Shown piece after piece: positions 51,281 through 60,063 of a DNA stretch of 64,000 nucleotides; the stretch's first letter is position 1, and each line of letters opens with the position of its first letter. The stretch comes from Sporosarcina sp. Te-1 (lineage in GTDB: Bacteria > Bacillota > Bacilli > Bacillales_A > Planococcaceae). The stretch covers positions 682,001 to 746,000 of the forward strand of contig NZ_CP071798.1 in NCBI RefSeq assembly GCF_017498505.1. The letters are read 5' to 3'. A model generated the notes under the pieces. That model ran no database searches, was not told the DNA's origin, and saw nothing but the letters and a program-made list of their open reading frames with translations. The translations under genes were made by a program, and so were the position numbers.

Positions 51281-52107
51281 AAGATGTCCTGCGGAAGGTC
51301 GGCATCCCCGAGTCCTCTTATCATTATCATGTAAAACAAATGAGACAGGAGTATCCTAATCAAAAGTTGGAAGAAACGATTCAATCCATTTTTGATGAAC
51401 ACAATGAAAACTATGGATATCGAAGAATCCAGATGGAATTGAAGAATCTTGGTCTCGTAGTGAATCACAAAAAGGTGCAGCGTACCATGCGGAAGCTAGG
51501 ATTTAAAGGCAGTAAATTTACTCGGAAAACACGTCGTTATAGTTCGTACAAGGGAAGTGTGGATACAGTGGTAAAAAACCGTATTCACCGTCGATTCACA
51601 ACGACAATCCCTTATCAGAAGCTAACCACAGATATTACAGAATTCAAATGTTCGGATAGCCTCAAACTCTATCTTAGCCCCATGATGGATATGTATAATG
51701 GGGAGATTCTTTCGTATGGCATCAGCATACGCCCGACGCTTGACTTTGTGATGAAACCCTTAGAGGAAGCCCTTGAAATCGTAAAGAACGCAAGATACCG
51801 GACGACGATCCACTCGGATCAGGGCTGGCATTACCAGCATGGAAAATGGGTTGCGACCTTAAAGAAACACAAAGTGTACCAGAGCATGTCACGGAAGGGG
51901 AACTGTCTGGACAACGCGCCAATGGAGAATTTCTTTGGATTATTAAAGCAGGAGATGTATTACGGGGAACCGCCGCGCACCTATGAGGAACTGAAAAGGG
52001 CTATCGAGGCATACATAGAGTATTACAACAACAAACGGATCAAACAGAAACTGGCTGGCATGAGTCCGGTTCAATACCGTCTTCACACCAGCCAATTAGC
52101 TGCCTAA
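51232..52107 (+). pseudogene. IS3 orfB transposase, premature stop
   Basis: The frame reads KAQAALSFELKEEF, then TGA where relatives have an arginine codon (one-base change), then LKDVLRKVGIPESSYHYHVK and the complete rve integrase core: DDE residues in TTDITEFKCS, HSDQGWHYQH and APMENFFGLLK. An internal ATG at 51340 could give 255 residues lacking the first part. Confidence 0.8.
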
Positions 52108-52180
52108 TATAATACTTTAACTTTTAGGGGTCACATCATAATCGGATGGGGCGTTTTTTAACTAAATAATTTTCACTTCT

Positions 52181-52708
52181 TTAATTCTCTAATATTGATA
52201 AAACCCAATCGACATCATGCCATTCGTAAGTCAACTCATTTAATACAATTCCACCTATTTTTATTTGTTTCGTTTTAAACAACTTAGCTCCATAATGCTC
52301 ATAAAAGTTACGTGTGTTATTTTCTTCTAGAACATCTACAAAGGCTTTTTTTAATCCTGATAGCTTTAAATGAATAAAAAGTTGTTTAAGTAATCTCTTA
52401 CCAATACCTTTCCCTTGATACTGATCAAGTAAGTAGATTGACGTAATATCGCTAGAATATGGAACGGAATTTGTTTCTCTTTTCCAACAATCTGCAAACC
52501 CAACAATCTCCCCATCAGCATTTTCTGCTACAACAATATAATTTTCTTTTCTTAAGATATTTTGAGTCCACAATTTTGTCCTTTGTTCATATGATAAATT
52601 GTTCAAAAAGCGATCTGGGAGAATGTCTTTGTAGGTTGTTTTCCAACTATCGACATGTACTTTTGCAATGCCATTCGCATCACTCATGACTGCTTTTCTT
52701 ATTCTCAT
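52181..52708 (-). CDS. GNAT family N-acetyltransferase, island cargo
   Basis: 175 residues. Acetyl-CoA binding motif YLLDQYQGKGIGKRLLKQLF and the conserved N-terminus MRIRKAVMSDANGIAKVHVD then SWKTTYKDILPD place it in a common Bacillus GNAT group. Substrate unknown. It is intact, on the minus strand, between the IS3 element and the yolD region. Confidence 0.82.
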   Translation of the reverse strand: MRIRKAVMSDANGIAKVHVDSWKTTYKDILPDRFLNNLSYEQRTKLWTQNILRKENYIVVAENADGEIVGFADCWKRETNSVPYSSDITSIYLLDQYQGKGIGKRLLKQLFIHLKLSGLKKAFVDVLEENNTRNFYEHYGAKLFKTKQIKIGGIVLNELTYEWHDVDWVLSILEN

Positions 52709-52916
52709 ATAATCCGCGACCTCCTCACTGCTTTAGATATATAGTTCTACAAATAGTTCGTTACACCTTTAATAATTGTGTTTATTTTTTATTTTCTTTA
52801 AGGTAACAGTGGCTAAATCATCAGCTCCATATAAAGCCCTGTCCTTAATCGCATGGGTTTTATTTCCATTTAAATAAGAACGCACATTCCCTATAATGGA
52901 TAAAACAAGGAAATAT

Positions 52917-53135
52917 ATGTTCGTAAAAGAATTAGATGAATCGGTAAGATATGGCGAGGATTTGGATATGTATATGGCAGCGGACGGAGCGATAAGCAGG
53001 CGCCGCATTAAAGTCCTGCAAGTAGGCGAGGTGTCCTTTCGATCGTATTGTTATTTGAGGAAATCTAAGAGAACCTCCATTGAGAGTGTTCTTGCACTGG
53101 TTCCCGTAATCAAAAGAGAGAGAAGGGTTATTTAA
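52917..53135 (+). CDS. Small WYL-like protein upstream of yolD
   Basis: 72 residues from the ATG at 52917 with AAGGAAATAT upstream; a longer frame from 52896 lacks a site. MFVKELDESVRYGEDLDMYM, AADGAISRRRIKVLQVGEVS and FRSYCYLRKSKRT match a small family that resembles a lone WYL domain and commonly precedes yolD in Bacillus phages. Its stop touches the ATG of yolD, so the two are coupled. Confidence 0.6.
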   Translation: MFVKELDESVRYGEDLDMYMAADGAISRRRIKVLQVGEVSFRSYCYLRKSKRTSIESVLALVPVIKRERRVI

Positions 53136-53506
53136 TGAATAAAGACCTGAGATTGCACGGAAGCATGAAAGAGCGTGGCGCGATCAAGTGGACTTCCTTA
53201 ATGCTGCCGGAACACATTGTCCAATTACGGGAGTGGCAGGCAGAGGATAGCACGGTAGAGCGGCCAGATTTAACAGATTGGAATTTAGATGCGATTCAGG
53301 AGGAAATTGAAATAGCGTATAAGCATAAATGTAATGCATGGGTACAAAATTGGCAATCAGGTAAAATAACAAAATACTTCGGTACAATAGAAGAAATCGA
53401 TATACATAGTAAATCAATAATCTTGGCCGATCCGTTTGGCGTTGAAAGAATCAAATGGGTAGATATAATTTCGGTCCAGTCAGCAGAATCGAGTAGGTGG
53501 GAGTGA
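53135..53506 (+). CDS. yolD: YolD-like family protein, 3' end altered by an intron
   Basis: 123 residues. MNKDLRLHGSMKERGAIKWT, SLMLPEHIVQLREWQAEDST and the C-terminal IEEIDIHSKSIILADPFGVE then RIKWVDIISV are typical of YolD. Relatives are SOS-induced partners of UvrX/YqjW-type Y-family polymerases; no polymerase gene remains here. The last few codons (about SSRWE) come from the antisense intron inserted at the gene's end. Confidence 0.78.
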   Translation: MNKDLRLHGSMKERGAIKWTSLMLPEHIVQLREWQAEDSTVERPDLTDWNLDAIQEEIEIAYKHKCNAWVQNWQSGKITKYFGTIEEIDIHSKSIILADPFGVERIKWVDIISVQSAESSRWE

Positions 53507-55375
53507 TTAACTCCCGACCTCTCACACCTCCGTACGTACCGTTCGGTATACGGCGGTTCAATTAAGATGGGTAACGCAAAGCTTCGTAACGAGATATCAG
53601 ACTTTTGAGCCCTTGGGAACTCCAATAGGAGTTTCCGAGGGCTCTGTGTAATATGGGGCTGTTGGATATTCTCCAATAACCTTTCCGTGAGTTGCCCCAT
53701 TCGTAAGCCTTTCTTCTCTCAACACCTAGCCCGATGAGTTTTCTCACTTTGGTTCTTGGAAGTTTCCAATCCTTCCACATACACATTCGGAGCCGTCTTC
53801 TAATCCACGAATCAAAGTGAACAAATACGCTCGGTGTATCTGCCAATGCAAAGTAGCCGCACCAACCCATGAGATATTGATTGATTTTCTCTACTCGGTA
53901 CACCATAGGATAAGGTTTCTTCCTTGAGGTGATTTCACGGATTTTATTCTTCATTCGTTTCACACTTTCGTTCGCAATCCGAACCTTAGGTTCTTTGTGA
54001 GAGGTAAAACTAAACCCAAGAAATTTTCTCTTCCAAGGACGGTCTACTGCGGACTTATCCAGATTGACCTTCAACTTAAGCTTCCCTTCAATAAACGAAG
54101 TGACAGAATTCATGACCCGATTTCCTGCTTTTCTTGTTTTCACATAGATGTTGCAGTCATCAGCGTATCGCACAAATTTATGACCTCTTTCCTCCAATTC
54201 CTTATCTAGTTCATCAAGCACAATGTTGGAAAGTAGTGGACTCAAAGGACCTCCTTGCGGAGTGCCTTCTTCACTCCTTGTTACGATACCATTTATCATG
54301 ATGCCAGATTTCAAGTATTTACGGATTAACTTAAGAAGACGCTTATCTTCGATTTGTTTTGCAAGTACGCCCATAAGCCTGTCATGGTTCACTTTGTCGA
54401 AGAATTTCTCCAAGTCGATATCGACGACCCAGCGATTCCCTTCCTGTATATATCCTTTTGCTTTCCTTACCCCATCGTGTGCGCTTCGATTAGGTCGAAA
54501 CCCATAACTATGGTCTGAAAAGGTCGGATCATATAAGGAGGTTAAAACTTGGGCAATCGCCTGTTGAATGAAACGGTCTATCACGGTAGGGATGCCTAAT
54601 AGACGCACACCCCCGTCAGGTTTCGGGATTTCGACCCTGCGGACAGGTTGCGGCTCATAAGTTCCCTGAAGGAGTTCCACTTTCATGGATTCCCAGTGTT
54701 CTAAGATGTGCTTCCGTAGGTTTTGTACGGGCATTTCATCTACACCATGGCTCCCTTTATTGCGTTCCACCCGTTTCAGAGCAGAAAGCAGGTTTTCCCG
54801 TGACAGGATTCGTTCCATCAACATGTGTTACGCCTCTTTCCGTGAACAACGATTCTCTTTATGCCAGCCCTACTCCACCATCTCGAAGTCCCCCGTGGGA
54901 TTCACCACTTCCTCCTTCAAGTATGCCTTACCGGTTATCTGTGTTCTTCGTAGGTTACTGAATGCCAAGGTGTTGTTCTCTCTTAATTGTTCAGCCCTTC
55001 CCACTCTTCTCGAGTATGAATGGTACTATGGCTTCTGCTGACTTCTGATTGTTCAGCTATTCATCACTGAATAGGTTACCAAGGGGACTTGGCGTATCAA
55101 TCAGACCTCCCCAGGTAAGAACGTAGTCTTTCCCTCCATCTATCTGCTTCATTTACTCTGTACAACCTTTGGCAGAAAGGGTTTTGTTTTGTTAGGCAAA
55201 CTCACCCAATTGTACCTAGCCTTATATGAAGTTCGTGTTCCTCAGACCGGAGGTTTGCCGCTCGCTTCCTTCAGATTTCGCGTCGCCGCGAACACCCTTG
55301 CGTTAAGCTAGCTGCTACTTCTGCCTTCACAGTTCGGGACTTGCACCCTATAGACTACGCCCATGCTGGGCACAC
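53497..55375 (-). mobile_element. Group IIC intron C, apparently complete
   Basis: On the minus strand it begins GTGTGCCCAGCATGGGCG at 55375, has about 550 nt of 5' ribozyme domains, an intact maturase gene, a domain V-like hairpin (53526-53560) and a domain VI hairpin (GGGAGTTAATCACTCCC), ending near 53497. The upstream exon is a terminator hairpin plus T-run, the known target preference of class C introns. The exact 3' boundary is uncertain by a few bases. Confidence 0.85.
53562..54824 (-). CDS. ltrA: Group II intron reverse transcriptase/maturase (class C)
   Basis: 420 residues, the normal length for B.h.I1-like class C proteins. RT motifs: GVRLLGIPTVIDRFIQQAIA, SYGFRPNRSAHDG, WVVDIDLEKFFDKVNHD, EEGTPQGGPLSPLLSN and the catalytic FVRYADDCNIYVK. 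The maturase X domain follows (IREITSRKKPYPMVYRVEKI, LMGWCGYFALADT, WIRRRLRMCMWKDWKLP). No endonuclease domain, as expected for class C. Intact, so the intron may still move. Confidence 0.95.
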   Translation of the reverse strand: MLMERILSRENLLSALKRVERNKGSHGVDEMPVQNLRKHILEHWESMKVELLQGTYEPQPVRRVEIPKPDGGVRLLGIPTVIDRFIQQAIAQVLTSLYDPTFSDHSYGFRPNRSAHDGVRKAKGYIQEGNRWVVDIDLEKFFDKVNHDRLMGVLAKQIEDKRLLKLIRKYLKSGIMINGIVTRSEEGTPQGGPLSPLLSNIVLDELDKELEERGHKFVRYADDCNIYVKTRKAGNRVMNSVTSFIEGKLKLKVNLDKSAVDRPWKRKFLGFSFTSHKEPKVRIANESVKRMKNKIREITSRKKPYPMVYRVEKINQYLMGWCGYFALADTPSVFVHFDSWIRRRLRMCMWKDWKLPRTKVRKLIGLGVERRKAYEWGNSRKGYWRISNSPILHRALGNSYWSSQGLKSLISRYEALRYPS

Positions 55376-55381
55376 CTAAAA

Positions 55382-55408
55382 AAAGAGGGGGCATTTTGCC
55401 TCCTCTTT
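55382..55408. terminator. Bidirectional terminator, intron target
   Basis: AAAGAGGGGGCATTTTGCCTCCTCTTT forms a strong stem with A-run and T-run flanks. On the minus strand the T-run is followed directly by the intron start. Before insertion it probably ended yolD. Confidence 0.75.
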
Positions 55409-55423
55409 CGTGTTCCATGGTAG

Positions 55424-55453
55424 TTGGGCACAAAAAGCCCAATGTGTGCCCAA
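55424..55453. promoter_or_regulatory. Putative integrase arm-type sites, right end
   Basis: TTGGGCACA (55424-55432) and TGTGCCCAA (55445-55453) are inverted copies of the left-end 9-mer, 123 to 152 bases inside attR. Confidence 0.45.
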
Positions 55454-55575
55454 ACCCGAATCAGAATATATAAAAGTGTATTGCTTCATTCAATTTAATA
55501 GCCAAGTAAACTCCATAGAACCGCGCTTTCTTTCCCTTTTGGGATAAACACAAACAAATTCGTATATCCGCGTAT

Positions 55576-55624
55576 ACGGCCTCCTAAGCCGTAGGTCGCA
55601 GGTTCGATTCCTGCCTAGGACGTC
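55576..55624 (+). repeat. attR direct repeat
   Basis: Right copy of the island boundary repeat. It contains the anticodon and T arms but no 5' half, so it is not a tRNA gene. Beyond it the original downstream hairpin of the tRNA continues. Confidence 0.9.
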
Positions 55625-55635
55625 ATAATTTGTAA

Positions 55636-55678
55636 AATGGTTACTGCATTTTTGAACATACAAAATGCAGTAACCATT
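55636..55678. terminator. Native terminator of tRNA-Arg, now beyond attR
   Basis: AATGGTTACTGCATTTT and AAAATGCAGTAACCATT form a perfect 17-bp stem 12 bases after attR. From 55679 to 55966 the sequence is AT-rich with no recognised gene. Confidence 0.75.
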
Positions 55679-55966
55679 CTTCTATTGACAAAGGTTTCCC
55701 GATATTTTCTTTATTAAAAGCCGCTCTTATCAACTTTGAAAAATTTACCCCCATATACTTTCTCCGCTATTATTCACATTGTATAAATTCACTTCTTAAA
55801 TTATATTTAATCTATTTCCTGTCTTTCTATCGGTTTTGGGGAAGGGACCCATCAATGTTAGTACACTTATGAATCGCACACTTTTTCAAGCTTTCTCTTA
55901 TTCATTTCCATTCTTTCTACAATATGAAATAATAGAATACAACACTAAAATACAGGAGTTGAGGAA

Positions 55967-57174
55967 ATGAAGAAGCGAGTGTTCGGGCAACACGAAGAGC
56001 AGACACTTCGTCAGTTCGACAATTGTTTGAATGTCGGCAATGGGTCGGTGGAGTGTTGTGTGCCGACGGCCATTATGGCTATAGCCAGCCCGTCGGCGGG
56101 GTTGTTGTCTATGAAGGGCAGCTTTCGCCTTCTGGTGTTGGCTATGATATCGCATGCGGCAACAAAGCGGTTCGCACGGATATGAAGTGGAGTGATATTC
56201 AAAAAGATGTCCCCAAGATCATGGATGCTATCGCTTCCCGCATTTCATTTGGCATGGGAAGGAAGAATGCTGATCCAGTCGACCATGCGGTGCTGGAAGA
56301 TCCGGATTGGGATGTCTACAAGCGCATTGGACAGCAGGAGCATGACCGGTTGAAGAAGTTGGCGGCTGACCAACTTGGCATAGTAGGGGCCGGGAATCAC
56401 TTTGTCGACCTATTGATTGAAGAGGAGACAGGGGATGTGTGGATCGCTAACCATTTTGGCAGTCGGGGGTTTGGCCATAAAACGGCAAGCGGCTTTTTAA
56501 ATTTGGCGAATGGCAGGAGGTTTTCAGATAAGGCTCCTGGAGAGAGTATGGAGCAGGCGCCTACTTTAGTGGATCTGGAAACGGAACTTGGTGAGATGTA
56601 TTATCGAGCCATGACGCTTGCTGGAAAATACGCGTATGCAGGCAGGAACACGGTCATGGATCAAGTGCTTGCTATTTTAGGGGCAACACCGTTGTTGGAA
56701 GTTCATAATCATCATAATTATGCCTGGAAGGAAATCCATGATGGAAAAGAACGGATGGTTGTCAGAAAAGGGGCTACTCCGTCGGCCCCAGGGCAGATGG
56801 GATTCATTGGGGGCAGTATGGGGGATATTTCTGTCATTGTTCGAGGGAAAGACAATGAAGCGAACAAGGATGCGTTTTATAGTACGGTCCACGGTGCAGG
56901 CAGAATCATGAGCCGGACACAGGCAGCTGGTAAAATGAACTGGAAGACGAGAAAACGAGTAGGGGGACAAATTTCTGAAATACAGATGGATGAAGCGGTT
57001 GCCCGGTTCGGCGTCGAGCTGCGCGGCGGGGGAACGGATGAGAGCCCTTTCGTCTATCGAAAATTACAGACGGTTCTGGATGCTCACCTGGAGACCATTG
57101 AAATTATGCATGTGTTGCGGCCGATTGGCGTCTGCATGGCTGGGGCGAATGAGTTTGATCCATATAAAGACTAA
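55967..57174 (+). pseudogene. rtcB: RtcB family RNA ligase, apparent one-base frameshift
   Basis: From ATG 55967 (MKKRVFGQHEEQTLRQFDNC then LNVGNG) the frame is lost near 56044; the next frame gives VGGVLCADGHYGYSQPVGGV, then VGYDIACGNKAV, IVGAGNHFVDLLIEEE, EVHNHHNYAWKE, STVHGAGRIMSRTQAAGK and ends at 57174. One C inserted after AATG would restore VGNAVGGV. The metal cysteine/histidine ligands and guanylylation His (HGAGR) are present. RtcB joins 2',3'-cyclic phosphate ends to 5'-OH ends in RNA. Either a true mutation or a sequencing error. Confidence 0.8.
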
Positions 57175-57215
57175 TAGCTGCTTCGCCGTTTACTTGGCGA
57201 AACAGCTATTTTTGT
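57173..57215. terminator. Bidirectional terminator
   Basis: AATAGCTGCTTCGCC pairs with GGCGAAACAGCTATT (one mismatch), then TTTTTG; it overlaps the rtcB stop codon. Confidence 0.8.
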
Positions 57216-57218
57216 ATC

Positions 57219-57506
57219 TTATCGTTCCTGTTCAAATTTATCCTCTTCGTCTCTGCCTTGTTTAATGACAGGTTCTTGTGAAAATTCATCTTGGTAGGGG
57301 CTGCTTTTCAATTGCATTTCAGGGAACATCCCGTCGAGGTCTTTGCCTTCCCCTTCCTCACTTACAAAACTGGGTGCGACATCTACATCTTCAATCAGTT
57401 GTTTGTTGAATTCATTATCGAGGAAATCAGCTTGGTACTCTCTGTCCTGTTCAAGTCTTCTACGTTCATTCTCCATGGACATTCCGTTGTTTTGTTCATT
57501 TGTCAT
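57219..57506 (-). CDS. Acidic hydrophilic protein, unknown
   Basis: 95 residues from the ATG at 57506 with AAGGAGGATCTC upstream. Gln/Asn-rich start (MTNEQNNGMSMENERRRLEQ), then acidic stretches (EEGEGKDLDGMFPEMQLKSS) and a charged end. Probably disordered. No family recognised; similar small hydrophilic proteins in Bacillales are often stress or spore linked. Confidence 0.55.
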   Translation of the reverse strand: MTNEQNNGMSMENERRRLEQDREYQADFLDNEFNKQLIEDVDVAPSFVSEEGEGKDLDGMFPEMQLKSSPYQDEFSQEPVIKQGRDEEDKFEQER

Positions 57507-57685
57507 TTTGAGATCCTCCTTATTTAGTTTTGTACTACTCAATTCCCGCAAGGTAAGGAGAATAAACTTTCTGCAAATTAATTTAACATTCCGACTATCG
57601 TTTCATCTCTTCTCAATCTGTCAATTACATGTTATATTACTAATACGTTAATACGCTAAAGTGATGAAGAGGGGAGAACGAAATA

Positions 57686-58465
57686 ATGAAACGAAAAATT
57701 ACTTTTACTATAATAACCATTTTGGCACTCGGTTTGCTTTCTGCATGCGGGAGTTCCAGTGCATCTAAGGGTACGGAAAATCAATTGGTCATCGGGGTTG
57801 ATGATAAGTTTGCCCCTATGGGTTTTCGAGATGAAAGCAATGAATTAGTAGGGTTTGATATTGATTATGCAAAAGCGGCAGCAGAGCATATGGGAATGGA
57901 AGTGAAATTCCAACCGATTGACTGGAAGACGAAAGAAACGGAATTGAGCAGTGGACGTATTGATTTGATTTGGAATGGGTACACAATCACCGAAGACAGA
58001 AAAGGCAAAGTCCTTTTCACAAAACCGTACTTGGAAAATGCCCAAGTCGTAGCTACATTGGCTGATTCACCGGTCAAGGAGCTTGGTGATCTCGAAGGCA
58101 AGACGATTGGATTGCAAGCTCTGTCTTCTGCAGCGGATGCACTTGATGCAAATCCCATTAAATCGAAAATCAAAAAAACTTCCGAGTATGCAGATAACGT
58201 CCTCGCATTGACAGACCTAAAAGCAGGACGAGTAGAGGCAGTCATCATCGACCAAGTGGTCATCGATTACTACATGTCGAAAGATGAGGGGACATTCAAA
58301 GTGTTGGATGAGACATTATCTCCCGAGCATTATGGAATTGGCGTGAAAAAAGGAAACGAGGAATTGCTTGAAAAACTTCAGACTGCACTCGATAAAATGA
58401 ATGAAGATGGTACGGCTGCCGAAATTTCCACCAAGTGGTTTGGCGAAGATAAAGTATTGAAATAA
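57686..58465 (+). CDS. Amino-acid ABC transporter substrate-binding lipoprotein
   Basis: 259 residues. The signal peptide ends in the lipobox LLSACG. The mature protein has the family-3 solute-binding signature LVGFDIDYAKAAAEHMGMEV, DLIWNGYTITEDRKGKVLFT and LKAGRVEAVIIDQVVIDYYM. It captures a polar amino acid outside the membrane for the permease and ATPase encoded next. The exact ligand (arginine, cystine, glutamine or other) cannot be told. Confidence 0.9.
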   Translation: MKRKITFTIITILALGLLSACGSSSASKGTENQLVIGVDDKFAPMGFRDESNELVGFDIDYAKAAAEHMGMEVKFQPIDWKTKETELSSGRIDLIWNGYTITEDRKGKVLFTKPYLENAQVVATLADSPVKELGDLEGKTIGLQALSSAADALDANPIKSKIKKTSEYADNVLALTDLKAGRVEAVIIDQVVIDYYMSKDEGTFKVLDETLSPEHYGIGVKKGNEELLEKLQTALDKMNEDGTAAEISTKWFGEDKVLK

Positions 58466-58474
58466 ACGAGTCGG

Positions 58475-58505
58475 AAGGGTTTCCGTGAGGGACCCTTTTT
58501 GATTT
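58475..58505 (+). terminator. Partial terminator between binding protein and permease
   Basis: AAGGGT pairs with ACCCTT around TTCCGTGAGGG, then TTTTGATTTTA. A leaky terminator here would raise the ratio of binding protein to permease, a common arrangement. Confidence 0.55.
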
Positions 58506-58524
58506 TACTGAAGGAGTGTCAAAG

Positions 58525-59184
58525 ATGTCTTTGGATTATTTGCTGACGATTTTAAAACCGATGCTGGAAGGTGCGCAGGCGACAATCCTTCTATTTTTAG
58601 TTGCTATCATTGTCTCTATCCCGCTAGGTTTCCTGTTGACATTAGCGGTACGGAGCTCCGTGAAACCAGTCGCATGGCTGGCTCAAGCCTATATCTATCT
58701 GATGCGTGGCACTCCGCTTTTGCTTCAATTGCTTGTCATTGTATTCGGTTTGCCTTTACTCCCGGTAGTAGGAGACTATCTCGTATTGGACCGCTTCGTC
58801 GCGGCATGTATCGGATTTATCCTAAACTATGCGGCATATTTTGCAGAGATTTTCAGAGGCGGCCTTCTTGCGATTGATAAGGGCCAGTATGAGGCAGCCC
58901 AAGTGCTTGGTTTGAATCGCTGGCAGACAACGACTAAAGTGGTCTTGCCACAAATGTTCCGGATCGCTTTGCCGGCAGTGGCGAATGAATCGGTTACACT
59001 CGTAAAGGATACCGCGTTGCTTTATGCTGTCGCTGTGCCTGAGTTGCTGCACTTTGCCCAAACTGCGGTAAATCGTGACTTTACGATCGTTCCATTTTTC
59101 TTAGCGGCCCTCATTTACTTGCTCATCACCATGGTGTTGACGCTCTTTTTCAAATGGTTGGAACGCCGCATGCAATTTGAATGA
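58525..59184 (+). CDS. Amino-acid ABC transporter permease
   Basis: 219 residues from the ATG at 58525 (AAGGAGTGTCAAAG upstream). Five helices of the HisMQ type; the coupling loop is EIFRGGLLAIDKGQYEAAQV then LGLNRWQTTTKVVLPQ, the EAA motif that contacts the ATPase. It forms the membrane channel as a homodimer, since only one permease gene is present. Confidence 0.92.
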   Translation: MSLDYLLTILKPMLEGAQATILLFLVAIIVSIPLGFLLTLAVRSSVKPVAWLAQAYIYLMRGTPLLLQLLVIVFGLPLLPVVGDYLVLDRFVAACIGFILNYAAYFAEIFRGGLLAIDKGQYEAAQVLGLNRWQTTTKVVLPQMFRIALPAVANESVTLVKDTALLYAVAVPELLHFAQTAVNRDFTIVPFFLAALIYLLITMVLTLFFKWLERRMQFE

Positions 59185-59210
59185 TATGAAACAGAAAGGG
59201 AGTGCCCGGC

Positions 59211-59972
59211 ATGGCAGTCGTTGAAGTGAAAGACTTAAAAAAATCATTTGGGTCGCTGGAAGTACTAAAACGGATTTCTTTTGAAGTGGAGCGCAATGAA
59301 GTCATCGCGGTGATCGGGCCGTCCGGCTCTGGTAAAAGCACCATGTTGCGCAGTTTGGTGCACTTGGAAGAAGTAGAAGGGGGCAGCATCTCGATTCAAG
59401 GAGGATATGTAGTACAGGACGGCACATATGTAAAAGCAAAGGAATTGAAAGAGATCACCTCGAAAATGGGAATGGTGTTTCAGCAGTTTAATTTATTTCC
59501 TCATCTGACGGTTATCCAAAATCTTGAGCTCGCTCCCAAGCTTTTAAAACAGGCTGCTGCAGAGGGTTATCGGAAACGGGCAATGGATTTACTTGAAAAA
59601 GTCGGTTTAGCCGACAAAGCGGATGTGTTTCCATCCAAACTATCCGGTGGGCAGAAACAACGGGTTGCCATTGCGCGCGCTTTGATGATGAATCCTGAGA
59701 TTCTGCTGTTCGATGAGCCAACTTCCGCGCTTGATCCTGAACTGACAGGGGAAGTGCTCGATGTCATGAAAGACCTCGCCAAAGAGCATATGACCATGAT
59801 AGTCGTCACCCATGAAATGGAGTTTGCGAGGGATGTAGCGGATCGTGTTTTATTCATGGACCAAGGCGAAATTGTGGAAGAGGGATGCCCGGAAGAGCTA
59901 TTTGGGAATCCCAAAAAAGAAAGGACAAAAGCGTTCTTATCCAGAACGATGCGCAATCGCAGAAATGAGTAG
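59211..59972 (+). CDS. Amino-acid ABC transporter ATP-binding protein
   Basis: 253 residues from the ATG at 59211 with AAAGGGAG upstream. Walker [11 protein letters not shown]-loop FQQFNLFPH, signature [15 protein letters not shown], Walker [15 protein letters not shown] and H-loop VVTHEM are all intact. Powers the importer encoded by the two previous genes. Confidence 0.95.
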   Translation: MAVVEVKDLKKSFGSLEVLKRISFEVERNEVIAVIGPSGSGKSTMLRSLVHLEEVEGGSISIQGGYVVQDGTYVKAKELKEITSKMGMVFQQFNLFPHLTVIQNLELAPKLLKQAAAEGYRKRAMDLLEKVGLADKADVFPSKLSGGQKQRVAIARALMMNPEILLFDEPTSALDPELTGEVLDVMKDLAKEHMTMIVVTHEMEFARDVADRVLFMDQGEIVEEGCPEELFGNPKKERTKAFLSRTMRNRRNE

Positions 59973-60063
59973 GTGAATCATTGAAATAAAGCATGACTTT
60001 CCCTCTGGCATATATTATGATGTTGCTACATGTCATTTTATTTTACTAGGGGGGTATGGTTGA

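Larger units (their letters stand above)
50658..52138 (+). mobile_element. IS3-family element (IS150-like group)
   Basis: Terminal inverted repeats TGAAGTGCACCCCAAAAGTT and (reverse) TGATGTGACCCCTAAAAGTT enclose orfA and orfB. A 3-bp repeat TAA (50655-50657 and 52139-52141) is the likely target duplication. Both genes carry disabling changes. Intron-B-like sequence may continue beyond 52141 (ATCGGATGGGGCG). Confidence 0.85.
32766..55624. mobile_element. Decayed prophage island integrated at tRNA-Arg
   Basis: About 22.9 kb bounded by a 49-bp direct repeat with one mismatch, whose left copy is the 3' half of tRNA-Arg(CCU). Integrase, ImmA, XRE repressor, Cro-like, Rha, YqaJ/RecT, XtrA, late regulator and PBSX-type terminase genes appear in normal temperate-phage order, but most are frameshifted or cut, and head, tail and lysis genes are missing. 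It carries two group IIC introns, a probable third intron fragment and an IS3 element. It should be unable to form phage particles. Confidence 0.9.

Noticed and set aside
53562..54824. Retron or defence-associated reverse transcriptase
   Set aside because: The protein has the full class C group II maturase length with an X domain, and it sits inside clear intron RNA boundaries with a domain V hairpin.
55570..55624. Second tRNA-Arg gene
   Set aside because: Only the anticodon and T arms are present; the acceptor 5' strand and D arm are replaced by unrelated sequence. It is the attR copy.
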